Assembly (NCBI GenBank): GCA_020002185.1
Contig: CM034532.1
Coordinates: 51,878,702-51,942,701, forward strand
Origin: Paraescarpia echinospica
Lineage: Eukaryota > Annelida > Polychaeta > Sabellida > Siboglinidae
DNA length: 64,000 nucleotides
Reading direction: 5' to 3'
Shown here: positions 45,101 through 52,974 of the stretch, one piece after another
Layout of the letters: every line of letters starts with the position of its first letter
Numbering within the stretch: the first letter of the stretch is position 1
Notes under the pieces: generated by a model
Told to the model about the DNA's origin: nothing
The model's input: the letters and a program-made list of their open reading frames with translations, nothing else
Databases searched by the model: none
Position numbers and translations under genes: made by a program

Positions 45101-48100
45101 CAAAAATCCTTTTTCCATGTGTACACAAAGTGTTGACAGTTTTCAGTATACAAGATCACTGTTAAAGGAAATAAAAATAAGGCATTAGCAAAAATCCTTT
45201 TTCCATGTGTACACAAAGTGTTGACAGTTTTCAGTATACAAGATCACTGTTAAAGGAAATAAAAATAAGGCATTAGCAAAAATCCTTTTTCCATGTGTAC
45301 ACAAAGTGTTGACAGTTTTCAGTATACAAGATCACTGTTAAAGGAAATAAAAATAAGGCATTAGCAAAAATCCTTTTTCCATGTGTACACAAAGTGTTGA
45401 CAGTTTTCAGTATACAAGATCACTGTTAAAGGAAATAAAAATAAGGCATTAGCAAAAATCCTTTTTCCATGTGTACACAAAGTGTTGACAGTTTTCAGTA
45501 TACAAGATCACTGTTAAAGGAAATAAAAATAAGGCATTAGCAAAAATCCTTTTTCCATGTGTACACAAAGTGTTGACAGTTTTCAGTATACAAGATCACT
45601 GTTAAAGGAAATAAAAATAAGGCATTAGCAAAAATCCTTTTTCCATGTGTACACAAAGTGTTGACAGTTTTCAGTATACAAGATCACTGTTAAAGGAAAT
45701 AAAAATAAGGCATTAGCAAAAATCCTTTTTCCATGTGTACACAAAGTGTTGACAGTTTTCAGTATACAAGATCACTGTTAAAGGAAATAAAAATAAGGCA
45801 TTAGCAAAAATCCTTTTTCCATGTGTACACAAAGTGTTGACAGTTTTCAGTATACAAGATCACTGTTAAAGGAAATAAAAATAAGGCATTAGCAAAAATC
45901 CTTTTTCCATGTGTACACAAAGTTTAACATTGTACGTAACATTTGACAACATTAAACAAATACAGAAAAATACATTTGTAGCATAAATTCGATTTTAAGC
46001 CCGTCTGTGAAGTGATTCCCGCGGAAATTAAATTTTAATGAGCTAGGCAATCACGTGGTATCGTGACGTCACTTATGACCCACACTCGCATCAGGCCGAC
46101 CTTTTCCATGCATTCAGAGCATGTTTACAAGGATAGCTTTTGGGTCGAAACGAGCGTCAGAATGAGTTATTGTGCAATATTCCGACGTAATCAAATTTTA
46201 TTCAAAACAACGAATGCGAATGGGCCTACAAGTCAACTAAGTTTCGCCGAGCTTGGGCTCGTTTTCAGAATAATTATATCGAATGCAACCAACAGGAGAT
46301 AATCTACACCAATAAACATACATAGCAAACAGATATTGTATCCAGCTAATTATTTATTCACCACAAAATGAAAATATGGTCATTATATATAACGATGTTT
46401 CTAAATTTTATTTATCCAGACAGATCACAATCTGTTTTCACATATATAATTACAATATATTACTGTACAATATATTTACAATTAATAAATTATATATCCA
46501 TTACATTATATTTGTTTGGATAAATACAATTTAGAAACATCGTTATATAATGACCATATTTTCATTTTTGTGGCGAATAAATAAGTACTACAAAAATAAA
46601 AATTATTTACAAACAGTGCATTATAGTATAAAATGATTTGGTTTATATTACTTCGTGAAAACATAAAAAAGTATAAAGAAAATCAATGGTTTGCATGCTG
46701 TCAGGATTGAACCTGCGTCGCCCGATTGTAAAATAAATGACAAGAAACCAACGCGCCTACCCACTGAGCTAGCGGCACCAGCGGAAACTCTCTGACTGAT
46801 TTAAATTGTTATGATAAATTGTACAACTCCTTCATATATCGATACTCTAGTGATATTATGAGATTATACACATTATTTTCTGTAGATGAATACAATATCT
46901 GTTTGCTATATATGTTTATTGGTGTAGATTATCTCCCGTTGGTTGCATTCGATGTAATTATTCTGAAAACGAGCACAAGCTCGGCGAAACCTAGTCGACT
47001 TGTAGGCCCATTCGCATTCGTTGTTTTGAATAAAATTTGATTCACGTGGAACCATAAGATAACTGCTTGTTCCTCTATGATAACTAGTGTTTGTATTACG
47101 TCGGAATATTGTACAATAACTCATTCTGACGCTCGTTTCGACCCAAAAGCTATACTTGTAAACATGCTCTGAATGCATGGAAAGGGTCGGCCTGATGCGA
47201 GTTTGAGTCATAAGTGACGTCACATCTCGGCATCCCGAAAAGCGCGCCAAAAATATGCATATTCGAAAATGTCCGGATGCACAGCATAAAATGTGGAATT
47301 TCTAATTCATTGAATTTTTTTGATTTTTTTTGGCTTGGTGGACGTGGAAATAGATAGCAGGATGTAATATAACATGAATTCAAGCAATAGGTGTTTTTAT
47401 TCCCTTTAAGGAACAACATTTATAATAAATAGCAAAATTAAGCTTATGAGCGGATAAGAATGTTAGTGAAGCTGTCCCCTGGAGAGTTAACCTATCCACC
47501 AGGTCTGATTTCAAGGTAATCCCCAAAAGGACATCTTTTTATTAAAAAGCAATCTATTTATCAACAAGACATTAAAAAATCACATACACATATATGCAAA
47601 AAAGTGGCTGGAACATGTCACTTGTGGAAACAGAATCCACAACATACAGGTCAGATCCCCCATTCCTTCAAAAGCAATAGATACTTTTGAAAGACTCCCA
47701 AACCCTACGTAAGCACAGAGAGAGAGTTCTCTGAGTGTTACCAATGAAGTGCTTCATCTCTATGGTGCTATCACACAGGGCATGTGTTTGTGCCACAGTG
47801 CAGGCATTAACCCACCTGCCTGCATGAAGTCCCGACCAGCCAGAGAACACATCACCATAGGACAGGTAGCCAAGGTCAACACTGATGTTCTGGGTTTGTA
47901 AAGTGGGGAAGCCAGATACAACACCATTTTCTGAGCCAACCGATGTACCTGACAGACCTCCCTTGAAGTGCTGAAACATAAACACAAAAAAAGGAATTAA
48001 TACATGTATTGTGTGTGTGTGTGTGTGCGTGTGTGTGCATATGTAATATATGTAATGTATATGTATATTACTTATTACTCCAGACACAAACTGCATGATC

Positions 48101-51100
48101 AAAGAATGAACTACTTATACACAATTAACCATAAGAACGACGTTCAAATCATAATAACTGTCGCATATATTGAGATTAGTGAGAGATGTTTAATCCATGT
48201 TTTATACATAGGCTAAGGAACATGGAAAATCAGTCAAATCTTTATAGGCTTACTTTGCAATTCCTACACAATCACCCCAAATCTCGCGTAACCATACGAA
48301 AACATAACCATACGATGATTTCTGGCGGGGCAAGAAAACAATTGGACCACCCAATTATTACAGCATGCACTACAGAATGAGCCGATACACACAGGTGGAT
48401 CAGACAGGACATGCTGATAAGAACATTACTTTTCTTTCTTTACTATTGACGTTATTGCTTAGATATATGTTCGCAAAAAAACAAGATTGCCACCCAGAGA
48501 ATTAACTCTAGATGACAGGTGGACAAGGAAGCCCTTTGGCTTATCGAGAGTCCGACCCTTTCATCTATGTGTATCCCGCCATTCTGAGGTATGTGTCGAT
48601 TTTATTTTTAACCATATTCACGCTACTAGCACCCACACAATCAGCAGATAATCTGTTCCATTCATTTACCGTCCTTTGTGAAAATGAAAACTTTCTCATA
48701 TCTAATCTACACTGCTCCTTTACTAATGTAACTTCATGTCCTCTAGTCCTTCTATCTTTATTAACTGAGAAAAAAATATTTATATCAATATTTTCATAAC
48801 CATTTAATATTTAAAAAAACTTATATCTGATCTCCTCTCAATCTCCTCATCTCTAATGTTGTTAAACCCCATTTTTTAGGCATATTTCATATCTAAGATC
48901 CCTCAGTTTCCTTATATATGCTATATTTTGCCTAATTAATCCAAGGATTTTATTTCCCTTTGAAGCTGCAATTCCGCACTGCTCTGAAACCTTCATATCA
49001 GCACTAATAGTTAACCCTAAGTCTTTTTCTTTTATGGTAGTACTTAGTATGGTACCCCCATTGTATATTCTACATCTTTGTTTCCATGTCCTCTGTGGAG
49101 GCATTTACATTTCTCAAAATTGAACAACATTTGCCATTTTTCAGACCATTTGATCAACATGTCAAGAATCCTCACCAAAGATCATCTTGTAAATGCTGTC
49201 TATCTCCATCACTTTTAATCCTTCTAAACACTTTTGTATCATCTATAAATTTCAACATCTTGCTTGTTATATCATCATCCAAATCATTGATATATATTAA
49301 GAATAATATAGGTCCCAGTACTGATCCCTGTGGTACCCCACTCAAAACTGATTTCCAGTTTGAAGCCTCCCCATCAACTACTACCTGTTGTCTCCTGTCA
49401 ATCAACCATTTTTCTATCCAGTTAATTATACCATTTCCTATGCCATGGGCCTTTAATTTAAGCAGTAACCTTTGATGTGGCACTTTGTCGAATGCTTTCT
49501 GAAAATCTAAGTAGATGATATCTACTGGTGATCCATCATCTACCCACTTAGTGATATCTTCCAAAAAACATAACATATTTGTTAAGCATGACCTCGCTTT
49601 TAGAAATCCATGTTGAGATGGGTTTATCAAGTTATGTTTAACAAGAAAATCCACCATGTGATCTTTAGTTAGTCTTTCCAATAATTTGCAAATCACTGAT
49701 GTTAAACTCACTGGTCTATAGTTCTCTGACTTGTTTCTTAAACATTTTTTACACAACTGTATAATGTTTGCTATTTTCCATTCTAAAGGAACCACTCCCT
49801 CTTCTAATGTCAAATTGAAAACTGTTGCAAGGGTATGCTAATTTGTTCTACAATTTCTAACAGTAGTTTGGGCGGAATCCCATCCAATCCAGGTGATTTA
49901 TTATCCTTCATAGCCCTTATTTTCTTAGCTACCATTTCCGGGGTTACAATTAACTTCTAAATAGTCTGATTTTGCCCCCTTGAACTTAGCCTCTGGTACT
50001 GGCAGTGCATGAACTAATATGTTTCCTGGTAAACACCAAACTAAAATATTCATTAGGGTCTTCTGCCATTAATAATCCCTCTGATATTATATTTCTAGCA
50101 CTAAGATATGTGCCTTTGCATGGTTATTTTGGAATTATCACTTCCAACTTTGACCCACTGCTATTACCACATAAGTAGGATTTAAGGTGGCCAATTTCTT
50201 GGTAGGGTTCCCCAACATGTCTATTTTATTATAACAAAAGCTGGGAACAATGCAAGGAAGTCAGTGGTTTTACAAAGTGCTGCGCTTCTGTGAGAATCGA
50301 CCATATGATATATATATATAGCATATAGTATTCAATAATTATTAATATTATAAAACAGTTACATAATCATAATAAACAACTAAATCAAATGAATCAACAA
50401 GTTTTGTTCATGCAATGATCACCTCAATTCATCTGTCTCTGGACTGTAACGGTGTAACCACAAAATTAATTAGTTTTTATTAAATTTATAATAGTGATAA
50501 TTGCTTTTAAAATACATTTTTACAGGATCATTATTTTATGAAAAAAGTGTATGTGTTAATTAGGCTCACCATGCTTCTCCATTATGCAGTAACACAATCA
50601 TGTATTTAAATTAGAATCATTACTTGTATTTCCTTAATACCAACTTTAGTTCTCATAAACAACTATTTGTGCATGAAACAAAGCAAATAAGACATACCAC
50701 TGATACAATGTTGTTTTGTTAATTGGTGCACAGAAAAAGATTTTTATTTTGGTGTAGATTGAAACATTGAAGTGACTTATACAGTCTCATTAATTAACAC
50801 TTGCATGTTACCTGAGAGAAGATGGCCACAGGTAGATGGGTGTATGTCTTCACACACATGTCAACCTGACTACCTGTCACCGAGTAGGAGTAATTGAGCA
50901 TGCTCCATGACCCCAGCAGGTCAGATCCCTTGTTACTAATTGGCTTGCCAGTCAGTCGAAGCGTGCCATCGCCCGTTGAATGATGTTTGCCCCCAGCCTG
51001 CACAGTGGTGGCACCACTGTGCAGCCACACATCGCCACCAACCACAACTTTGTATGAACCATCTAGAGCAGTCTTCACAACAAATCCACCGTCTGACTTT

Positions 51101-51110
51101 GTCCCAGTCA
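29905..51110 (-). CDS. multi-exon raffinose-synthase/Sip1-like glycoside hydrolase (5' end not found)
   Basis: Sixteen exons with matching intron phases give about 732 codons: 50812-51110, 47816-47970, 43412-43646, 42108-42213, 41291-41387, 40383-40484, 38334-38384, 37846-37930, 37162-37221, 36600-36776, 36022-36160, 35256-35364, 34512-34584, 31922-32068, 31300-31430, 29905-30136. The order resembles GH36-related raffinose-synthase/Sip1 proteins. An N-terminal beta-rich domain (GGDVWLHSG) comes first, then the barrel ('YIGYYTDHG', 'YLQYDDWWY', 'WGMVVYEQDFL', 'QYCMALPRH', 'VRVSGDYL'). A 'LLSTGPVGVGDRIG' loop and a C-terminal beta domain ('LLGEVSKLVPIS') follow. A glycan-acting hydrolase or transferase is inferred. 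Catalytic acids are likely in YEQD and SGDY but unproven. The first exon(s), including any signal peptide, must lie upstream of 51110; the last upstream codon is split after its first base. Introns are loaded with minisatellites. Confidence 0.85.
30142..30684. repeat. 47-bp minisatellite in the last intron
   Basis: About 11.5 copies of a unit containing CTACAAGACATGACAGATAC then CTGACCTGTCTACACACATG. On the gene's strand each unit carries CTTGTAG, an acceptor-like sequence. The array starts only about six bases from the true acceptor of the terminal exon. Degenerate copies resume at 31064-31225. Confidence 0.95.
30685..31063. mobile_element. insertion splitting the 47-bp array, with CCCTGGCAGATC inverted ends
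   Basis: CCCTGGCAGATC at 30720-30731 has its exact reverse complement at 31010-31021, about 302 bp outer span. The block interrupts the minisatellite, which continues at 31064. A minus-strand frame of 83 codons inside has no recognised family. A small MITE-type insertion is likely, but no target duplication was identified. Confidence 0.4.
31064..31225. repeat. degenerate continuation of the 47-bp minisatellite
   Basis: Three to four diverged copies of the same unit (AAAACATGACATA, CTGACNNGTCTACACA) beyond the insertion. Confidence 0.8.
31300..31430 (-). CDS. hydrolase-like gene, exon o
   Basis: 131 bp. Acceptor TTACTTTCAG|TTTGG, donor TGGAG|GTTCAT (weak). Encodes 'FGTSVVYNNEMSIARFSEK', 'LLLHGCSYTDFCLHYTAPVY' and 'NW'. 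The frame continues correctly into exon p only with this donor. Confidence 0.7.
31922..32068 (-). CDS. hydrolase-like gene, exon n
   Basis: 147 bp, 49 codons. Acceptor TGATCTTTCAG|GAG. Encodes 'EAFGGSVGPTGEVWTTYSDI', 'RWRFGIIFSFEL' and 'IGPDDAGFGYL'. The donor CCTA|GTTTGC is weak; without it the frame runs into a stop at 31898, which would truncate the protein before the C-terminal domain. Confidence 0.7.
32233..33566. repeat. pyrimidine-rich 43-bp minisatellite, about 30 copies
   Basis: Unit of about 43 bp with core TTTCCCTATCTCCCTGTTCC and CCACCTATTCTGTCTTCC, in the intron between exons m and n. It is almost pure C/T on the plus strand, so the pre-mRNA strand is purine-rich. Stop-free in several frames, creating a spurious 472-codon plus-strand frame. 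Confidence 0.96.
33567..34511. other. intron sequence, possible decayed element
   Basis: Between the 43-bp array and exon m. The motif TTGGGGTGAC/TTGGGTGAC plus GGATGAACTNTATGAA recurs at about 33969-34005 and 34271-34305, a short diverged duplication. No coding assigned. Confidence 0.35.
34512..34584 (-). CDS. hydrolase-like gene, exon m
   Basis: 73 bp. Acceptor AATTTTTCCAG|ACTG, donor CTACAG|GTACAG. Encodes 'LITADGRLLKPSKPAMPIDK' and 'QILQ'; DGRLLKP..PA.P matches the segment after the GPV loop in the family. Confidence 0.85.
35256..35364 (-). CDS. hydrolase-like gene, exon l
   Basis: 109 bp. Acceptor TTGCTTGTAG|ATTCG, donor CACCG|GTCAGT. Encodes 'STELNPQVQAVITLLSTGPV' then 'GVGDRIGLSNVSLIH'. 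This compares with the GGPIYVSDxVG loop of raffinose synthases. Confidence 0.88.
35505..35925. repeat. 26-bp minisatellite, about 16 copies
   Basis: Unit CTGTCAGCCTATCTGGACAC plus NTGTGT, in the intron between exons k and l. The final base positions (C/T/G at GACAC[C/T/G]TGTG) vary. Spurious open frames result. Confidence 0.97.
36022..36160 (-). CDS. hydrolase-like gene, exon k (acceptor inside a 47-bp array)
   Basis: 139 bp. Acceptor GTGTTGTAG|GTGCGT, donor TGGAA|GTGAGT. Encodes 'VRVSGDYLSSHQQYKIGHTS', 'FADALGLAPFKDNFWTT' and 'KQPGNPG'. VRVSGDY parallels the VRASDDF segment of Sip1-type proteins, whose Asp is a candidate acid/base. The first ~25 bases are also the exon-like part of every unit of the array at 36127-36590. 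Confidence 0.9.
36127..36590. repeat. 47-bp acceptor-spanning minisatellite at exon k, about 10 copies
   Basis: On the gene's strand the unit reads GTGTGTTGTAG|GTGCGTGTG followed by AGTGGTGACTACCTGTTCACC. It includes a 3' splice site and about 25 bases matching the start of exon k. The last (36160) is the functional one. Because 47 is not a multiple of three, use of an upstream acceptor shifts frame and meets TGA quickly. Confidence 0.93.
36600..36776 (-). CDS. hydrolase-like gene, exon j
   Basis: 177 bp, 59 codons, phase 0 at both ends. Acceptor GTGTTAACAG|GAC, donor CCCAG|GTAAGT. Encodes 'DFLNYQSEKIRPLY', 'LSMGNQWLQQMGEAASRYGI' and 'QYCMALPRHLLASLQVPAVS'. The QYCM segment parallels the CCMSH-type strand of Sip1 proteins. 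Confidence 0.9.
36842..37161. other. intron between exons i and j
   Basis: AT-rich, with a partial internal repeat; nothing recognised. Confidence 0.4.
37162..37221 (-). CDS. hydrolase-like gene, exon i
   Basis: 60 bp, phase 0 at both ends. Acceptor TTTGTTTCAG|AG, donor GAGCAG|GTCAGT. Encodes 'SFWDYLFSSALQWGMVVYEQ'. The VYEQ end joins DFLN of exon j to form a likely active-site strand. Confidence 0.85.
37228..37815. repeat. 21-bp minisatellite filling the intron between exons h and i, about 27 copies
   Basis: Unit AAACACCTCACTGTGACACAC with variants in the TGTGA part. On the gene's strand every unit ends YACAG or CGCAG before TGAGG, giving many AG dinucleotides in acceptor-like context. The array touches the true acceptor of exon i (TTTGTTTCAG). 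Confidence 0.96.
37846..37930 (-). CDS. hydrolase-like gene, exon h
   Basis: 85 bp. Acceptor TGTTGACAG|GTCTC, donor GACCAA|GTAAGA. Encodes 'SHQVVYAKENGGKFTFLMDG' and 'NSIPNDQ', ending in phase 0 next to the 21-bp array. Confidence 0.85.
38334..38384 (-). CDS. hydrolase-like gene, exon g
   Basis: 51 bp. Acceptor TCATTTTTAG|GTACAT, donor TACTG|GTCAGT. Encodes 'RYIYNRTQLPVVAHSRYW'. A later GT (38298) would give a longer exon but breaks the reading frame into exon h, so GTCAGT is chosen; the same donor form is used by exons i and l. Confidence 0.75.
39131..40262. repeat. 16/48-bp higher-order minisatellite, intron f-g
   Basis: A 16-bp base unit (CACATATAGCCACAAC, with CACATATAGCTGCTAC and CACATACAACCACAAG variants) is organised mostly as 48-bp trimers. 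As 48 is a multiple of three and the unit lacks minus-strand stops, a spurious 414-codon frame spans it. Confidence 0.96.
40383..40484 (-). CDS. hydrolase-like gene, exon f
   Basis: 102 bp. Acceptor TACTTGTAG|ATATC, donor CTGAG|GTAAGT. Encodes 'YLQYDDWWYYEDGVGYG' and 'WEPMPSVFPHGL'. The LQ.DDWWY strand followed by FP.GL is characteristic of the barrel in GH36/raffinose-synthase-like proteins. Confidence 0.9.
40511..40885 (-). mobile_element. LINE copy 3, 3' end fragment
   Basis: Minus-strand fragment of the same LINE family as copies 1 and 2. It encodes 'MDGYEDTNRNIFFK', 'GSRTRGHNT' and 'LDMRKFALSQRT' and then the 3' UTR ending with AACAAGATTTAAC near 40525. 5'-truncated, as typical for LINEs, and inserted in the intron between exons e and f. 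Confidence 0.8.
41291..41387 (-). CDS. hydrolase-like gene, exon e (acceptor inside an in-frame 60-bp array)
   Basis: 97 bp for the shortest form. Acceptor CTGTTGGTAG|GTAGC, donor TACAA|GTAGGT. Encodes 'GSYYYHHTEPGMN' then 'YEETLLGVHKYATEFGIPYK'. Phase (two bases in, two out) fits neighbours exactly. At least seven further acceptor copies lie upstream in the array, each giving an in-frame longer exon. Confidence 0.85.
41345..41845. repeat. 60-bp in-frame acceptor-spanning array at exon e, about 8 copies
   Basis: On the gene's strand the unit reads TTGGTAG|GTAGCTACTATTA (or TAGCAG|GTAGC) followed by TCACCATACCGAGCCTGGTA and TGAACTGTTTACTG. Two unit types (CTACCAACAG and CTGCTAAAAG) alternate over the central part, so the higher-order period is 120 bp. 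All units are open in the exon's frame, encoding GSYYYHHTEPGMNCLLLV/A. Confidence 0.95.
42108..42213 (-). CDS. hydrolase-like gene, exon d (acceptor inside a minisatellite)
   Basis: 106 bp. Acceptor TTCTTGTAG|GCAATG, donor CCACG|GTGAGC. Encodes 'AMSAWGQLMRKWNRRD' and 'LSVNYIGYYTDHG', the latter the start of the catalytic barrel. The acceptor and first ~27 exon bases are the last unit of the 60-bp array at 42190-42975. Confidence 0.88.
42190..42975. repeat. 60-61-bp acceptor-spanning array at exon d, about 13 copies
   Basis: On the gene's strand the unit reads GGTTCTTGCAG|GCGATGTC followed by AGCATGGGGTCAACTAATG and a variable ~30-bp intron-like part. Each unit repeats the acceptor plus about 27 bases of exon d. 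In most units the exon frame meets TAA soon after the exon-like part; the unit length also drifts between 60 and 61 bp. Confidence 0.95.
43412..43646 (-). CDS. hydrolase-like gene, exon c
   Basis: 235 bp. Acceptor TTCTGTATTGCAG|G, donor ATCAG|GTAAGT. Encodes 'WSAGMVLADGMLSGPLLLFD', 'NVIIISAFSQFMAASL', 'WGIMGDVQEIPAGF' and 'MYSDMGINQ'. The 'GPLLLFD..GNVIIIS' and 'IPAGFQYDTI' segments fit the N-terminal domain of raffinose-synthase-like proteins. Ends in phase 0. Confidence 0.9.
43736..43880 (-). other. candidate alternative Cys-rich exon downstream of the 88-bp array
   Basis: The last 88-bp unit supplies a strong acceptor (TTTATTTCCTTTAACAG). The sequence after it stays open for about 45 codons, with 'ENCQHRGPGHNCEHFCSES' and 'VCHTNGFFSD', until a TAA at 43736-43738. 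It lies inside the intron between exons b and c. There is no donor and no homology that I recognise; chance is possible. Confidence 0.2.
43850..45923. repeat. 88-bp satellite-like array, about 23.6 near-identical copies
   Basis: Unit starts GTGTTGACAGTTTTCAGTAT and ends CCATGTGTACACAAA. Copies are almost identical, with rare variants (one ATCATTTTTCC at about 44269 and one rearranged, shortened pair at about 44764-44845), implying very recent expansion or homogenisation. On the gene's strand each unit contains TTTTTATTTCCTTTAACAG, a good 3' splice-site sequence. Confidence 0.98.
46347..46592. mobile_element. inner palindromic MITE-like element
   Basis: Arms of about 80 bp ending in ATTTATTCACCACAAAATG and its complement, with cores GGTCATTATATAACGATGTT. 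The central part is AT-rich. It would form a long hairpin. Confidence 0.65.
46690..46790 (-). ncRNA. tRNA-like Pol III segment (decayed tRNA or SINE head)
   Basis: The minus strand reads TAGCTCAGTGGGTAGGCGCG (A-box-like) and, about 45 bases later, GCAGGTTCAATCCTGAC (B-box-like). The region between is too long and AT-rich for a normal anticodon arm and the acceptor stem does not pair, so this is not a functional tRNA gene. Confidence 0.5.
47816..47970 (-). CDS. hydrolase-like gene, exon b
   Basis: 155 bp. Acceptor TTATGTTTCAG|CAC, donor GGCAG|GTGGGT. Phase 0 in, two bases left over. Encodes 'HFKGGLSGTSVGSENG', 'LGYLSYGDVFSGW', continuing the beta domain. The leftover AG joins G from exon c to make Arg. 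Confidence 0.85.
48480..50160 (-). mobile_element. LINE copy 2 (same family as copy 1), intron a-b
   Basis: Minus-strand copy of the CR1/L2/Jockey-like LINE. The 3' tail near 48480 is AACAAGATTGCC (complement) and the 3' UTR matches copy 1. RT reads 'NKSENYRPVSLTSVICKLLE', 'YLDFQKAFDKVPHQ', 'GVPQGSVLGP' (intact here) and 'FIDDTKVF', where Ile replaces the usual Ala of FADD. A deletion near 49170 removes part of the post-catalytic region and the C-terminus is frame-broken. The 5' part extends to the EN-RT linker ('LMAEDPNEYFS') near 50070. Confidence 0.85.
49172..49813 (-). pseudogene. LINE copy 2 reverse transcriptase segment
   Basis: 213 open codons from 'TLEEGVVPLEWK' to just past the catalytic box. 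It keeps the PQG motif but carries FIDD instead of FADD, and is cut off from the rest by frameshifts on both sides. Confidence 0.85.
50812..51110 (-). CDS. hydrolase-like gene, exon a (N-terminal beta domain)
   Basis: 299 bp. Acceptor ATATTTTCAG|TG and donor CTCTCAG|GTAACA. Begins with the last two bases of a split codon, ends in phase 0. Encodes 'TGTKSDGGFVV', 'VVVGGDVWLHSG', 'DLLGSWSMLNYSY' and 'LPVAIFSQ', a Gly/Ser-rich beta-type domain typical of the N-terminus of this kind of hydrolase. Confidence 0.85.
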
Positions 51111-52960
51111 CTGAAAATATTTTACACATGAATTGGTTTAGCCATATAGGATAAGGATTTAACTGTTTTTAACAAATTGTATGTATAACATGAACAATAT
51201 TTACTTACAATATAAATTATAGATACATGTACAAGACACATACAAATAAAATATACAGTAACATTCAATAAACAATCAACAAAACAATACATTAACAAAA
51301 AATGTTTGTGCACTGTGAAACTGGATACTCATCATACTCCAACTAAGACCACAAATGGTCACTATCGTAGGAGGCATTCAAGCAGCTGTGATACAGTCAT
51401 ACCTGTTGTTACATTGATTGAATCCTAGTTGTAACAATAGTTAAACATGACAGAATAGTCAACATCATTTAGAATTACAACATGTTCTAAAAGAGGCCAA
51501 GAAGCATAATACTTAGACAATTATATGAAATCTTGCCTTATTACAAACAAAACTAAGCATTGTCTGAGGTCATTCTAGTGGCATAGTCCCTGCATACACC
51601 ACCCTGTCTCATTGTAGCTGGTCATACACTCGAGAGTGTCACTGTAGTTTAATGTACATCCAGGGGTGTCACTGTTGGTTGATTGTCTCTCTCAAAGGAT
51701 GTTGACTGTTTCTGAATGCAGGGGTGACAGTGCTGGTTGATTATCCCTCTATAGGGGTGTCACTGTTGCTTGGTTGTATGTCTCTCCAGAAATGTCATTG
51801 TTGCTTGATAGTATGTCTCTGCAGGGGTGTTGTTGTTTAGTTGTAGGTGTGTCACTGAGGTTGTACGTTACTCCAGGGGCTGAGGGGTGTCACTGTTGCT
51901 TGACTGAATGTCACTACAGGGGTGTCACTGTTGCTTGATTGTATGTTACTCCAGGGGTGTTAGTGTCGGCTGGTTGTCCCAACATCCTGCATGCTATCAT
52001 TGTTGCAATGTTGTAGTAGTCCCTACTCTGTTGAAAATGTTGGCAGATAGCCCTTGCATTGTCAATATAAAGATCTGTCAAATCCTAACACCATTTGGAA
52101 CATATTGTTGTAAGAGACATCAAATTTTCTAATAGCATATATTTATATGAAAGCTCCATCATAAAGTAGTCAACAAAGTTTTCTTTATATCATTTGAACA
52201 CATAAAATGTTCTTATGATCATGTTGCATCATGTAAATAACTAACGGCATTACCTAGGTAATTATAGGTCTAGACCACTGTCATTTAGTGTTTACTGTTT
52301 GAGATTATTTTGAGCCAAATAGTTTACAGATTCTGCTTCAATTAATTAGTTATTTCAAAACAGATTTATAATTGTTTAAAAACATATTCAAACTACATGC
52401 TATTAGAGCTAATTTAGTAAGCAGTACAATATGCAATGAGTATGAGACAAAAGGAGAACTGAAAACGGGATCAGTCAGCTTGAAGGCGCACTCCCGGTAT
52501 ATACCAGATGTTTACCAGAAATGCACTATTAGTGCAGCCCATTTCTGGAATGTACCAGAATTGACAATTCCATTTCTGGAGTGTACCAGAATTGTATAAT
52601 TCTGGTACAGATTTGTACAACTGTAGAATGTACAAGAAATTGTTGTTAACTTCTAACATATTATAATATAGGCCTATTCTTTTAAAATAGCACGTACTTG
52701 GGTCTTGTGTAGAATCCGGACCCTAACTATATTTTTGCCCACATTTGATTCATCAGTGCATTAATTCCATCATTCCACATCATCCTACAATAACACCAGG
52801 TGGCGCTGTCGGACATACAGGTTCATTGTTATTTCGACCATTGTTGACCTGTTCGGAGACTGGTTCATTTCGTTTTTTTGCAAAGAATCCTGGATAAAAT
52901 TGTATTCCTCTGCATAGGGCAAAATTCAATTTAAATAAACGAAAATTGGTGATTTCCTAA
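51111..52960. other. upstream flank or first intron of the hydrolase-like gene
   Basis: The missing first exon(s) should lie somewhere upstream of 51110; I found no convincing signal-peptide exon here. A diverged ~40-bp repeat (GGGGTGTCACTGTTGCTTGA) occupies about 51620-51990. Around 52495-52620 are scattered TACCAGAA/TTCTGG motifs that look like ancestors of the array at 52975. Confidence 0.4.
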
Positions 52961-52974
52961 AAGGTCAGTTTGCC

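Larger units (their letters stand above)
46062..47226. mobile_element. foldback element: long inverted repeat with nested palindrome
   Basis: Arm 46062-46345 is repeated inverted at 46882-47226 with only scattered differences and one extra ~50-bp segment (about 47045-47095) in the right arm. Both begin GTGACGTCACTTATGAC at the outer end. The spacer holds a second inverted repeat (46347-46425 against 46510-46592) and a tRNA-like segment. Arms keep a common open frame ('FSMHSEHVYK', 'SFWVETSVRMSY') that reads outward-in from both ends. Probably a composite of transposon ends; no transposase seen. Confidence 0.7.

Noticed and set aside
28081..45923. CRISPR-like regular repeats
   Set aside because: There are no unique spacers, the repeats are head-to-tail, and the genome is eukaryotic.
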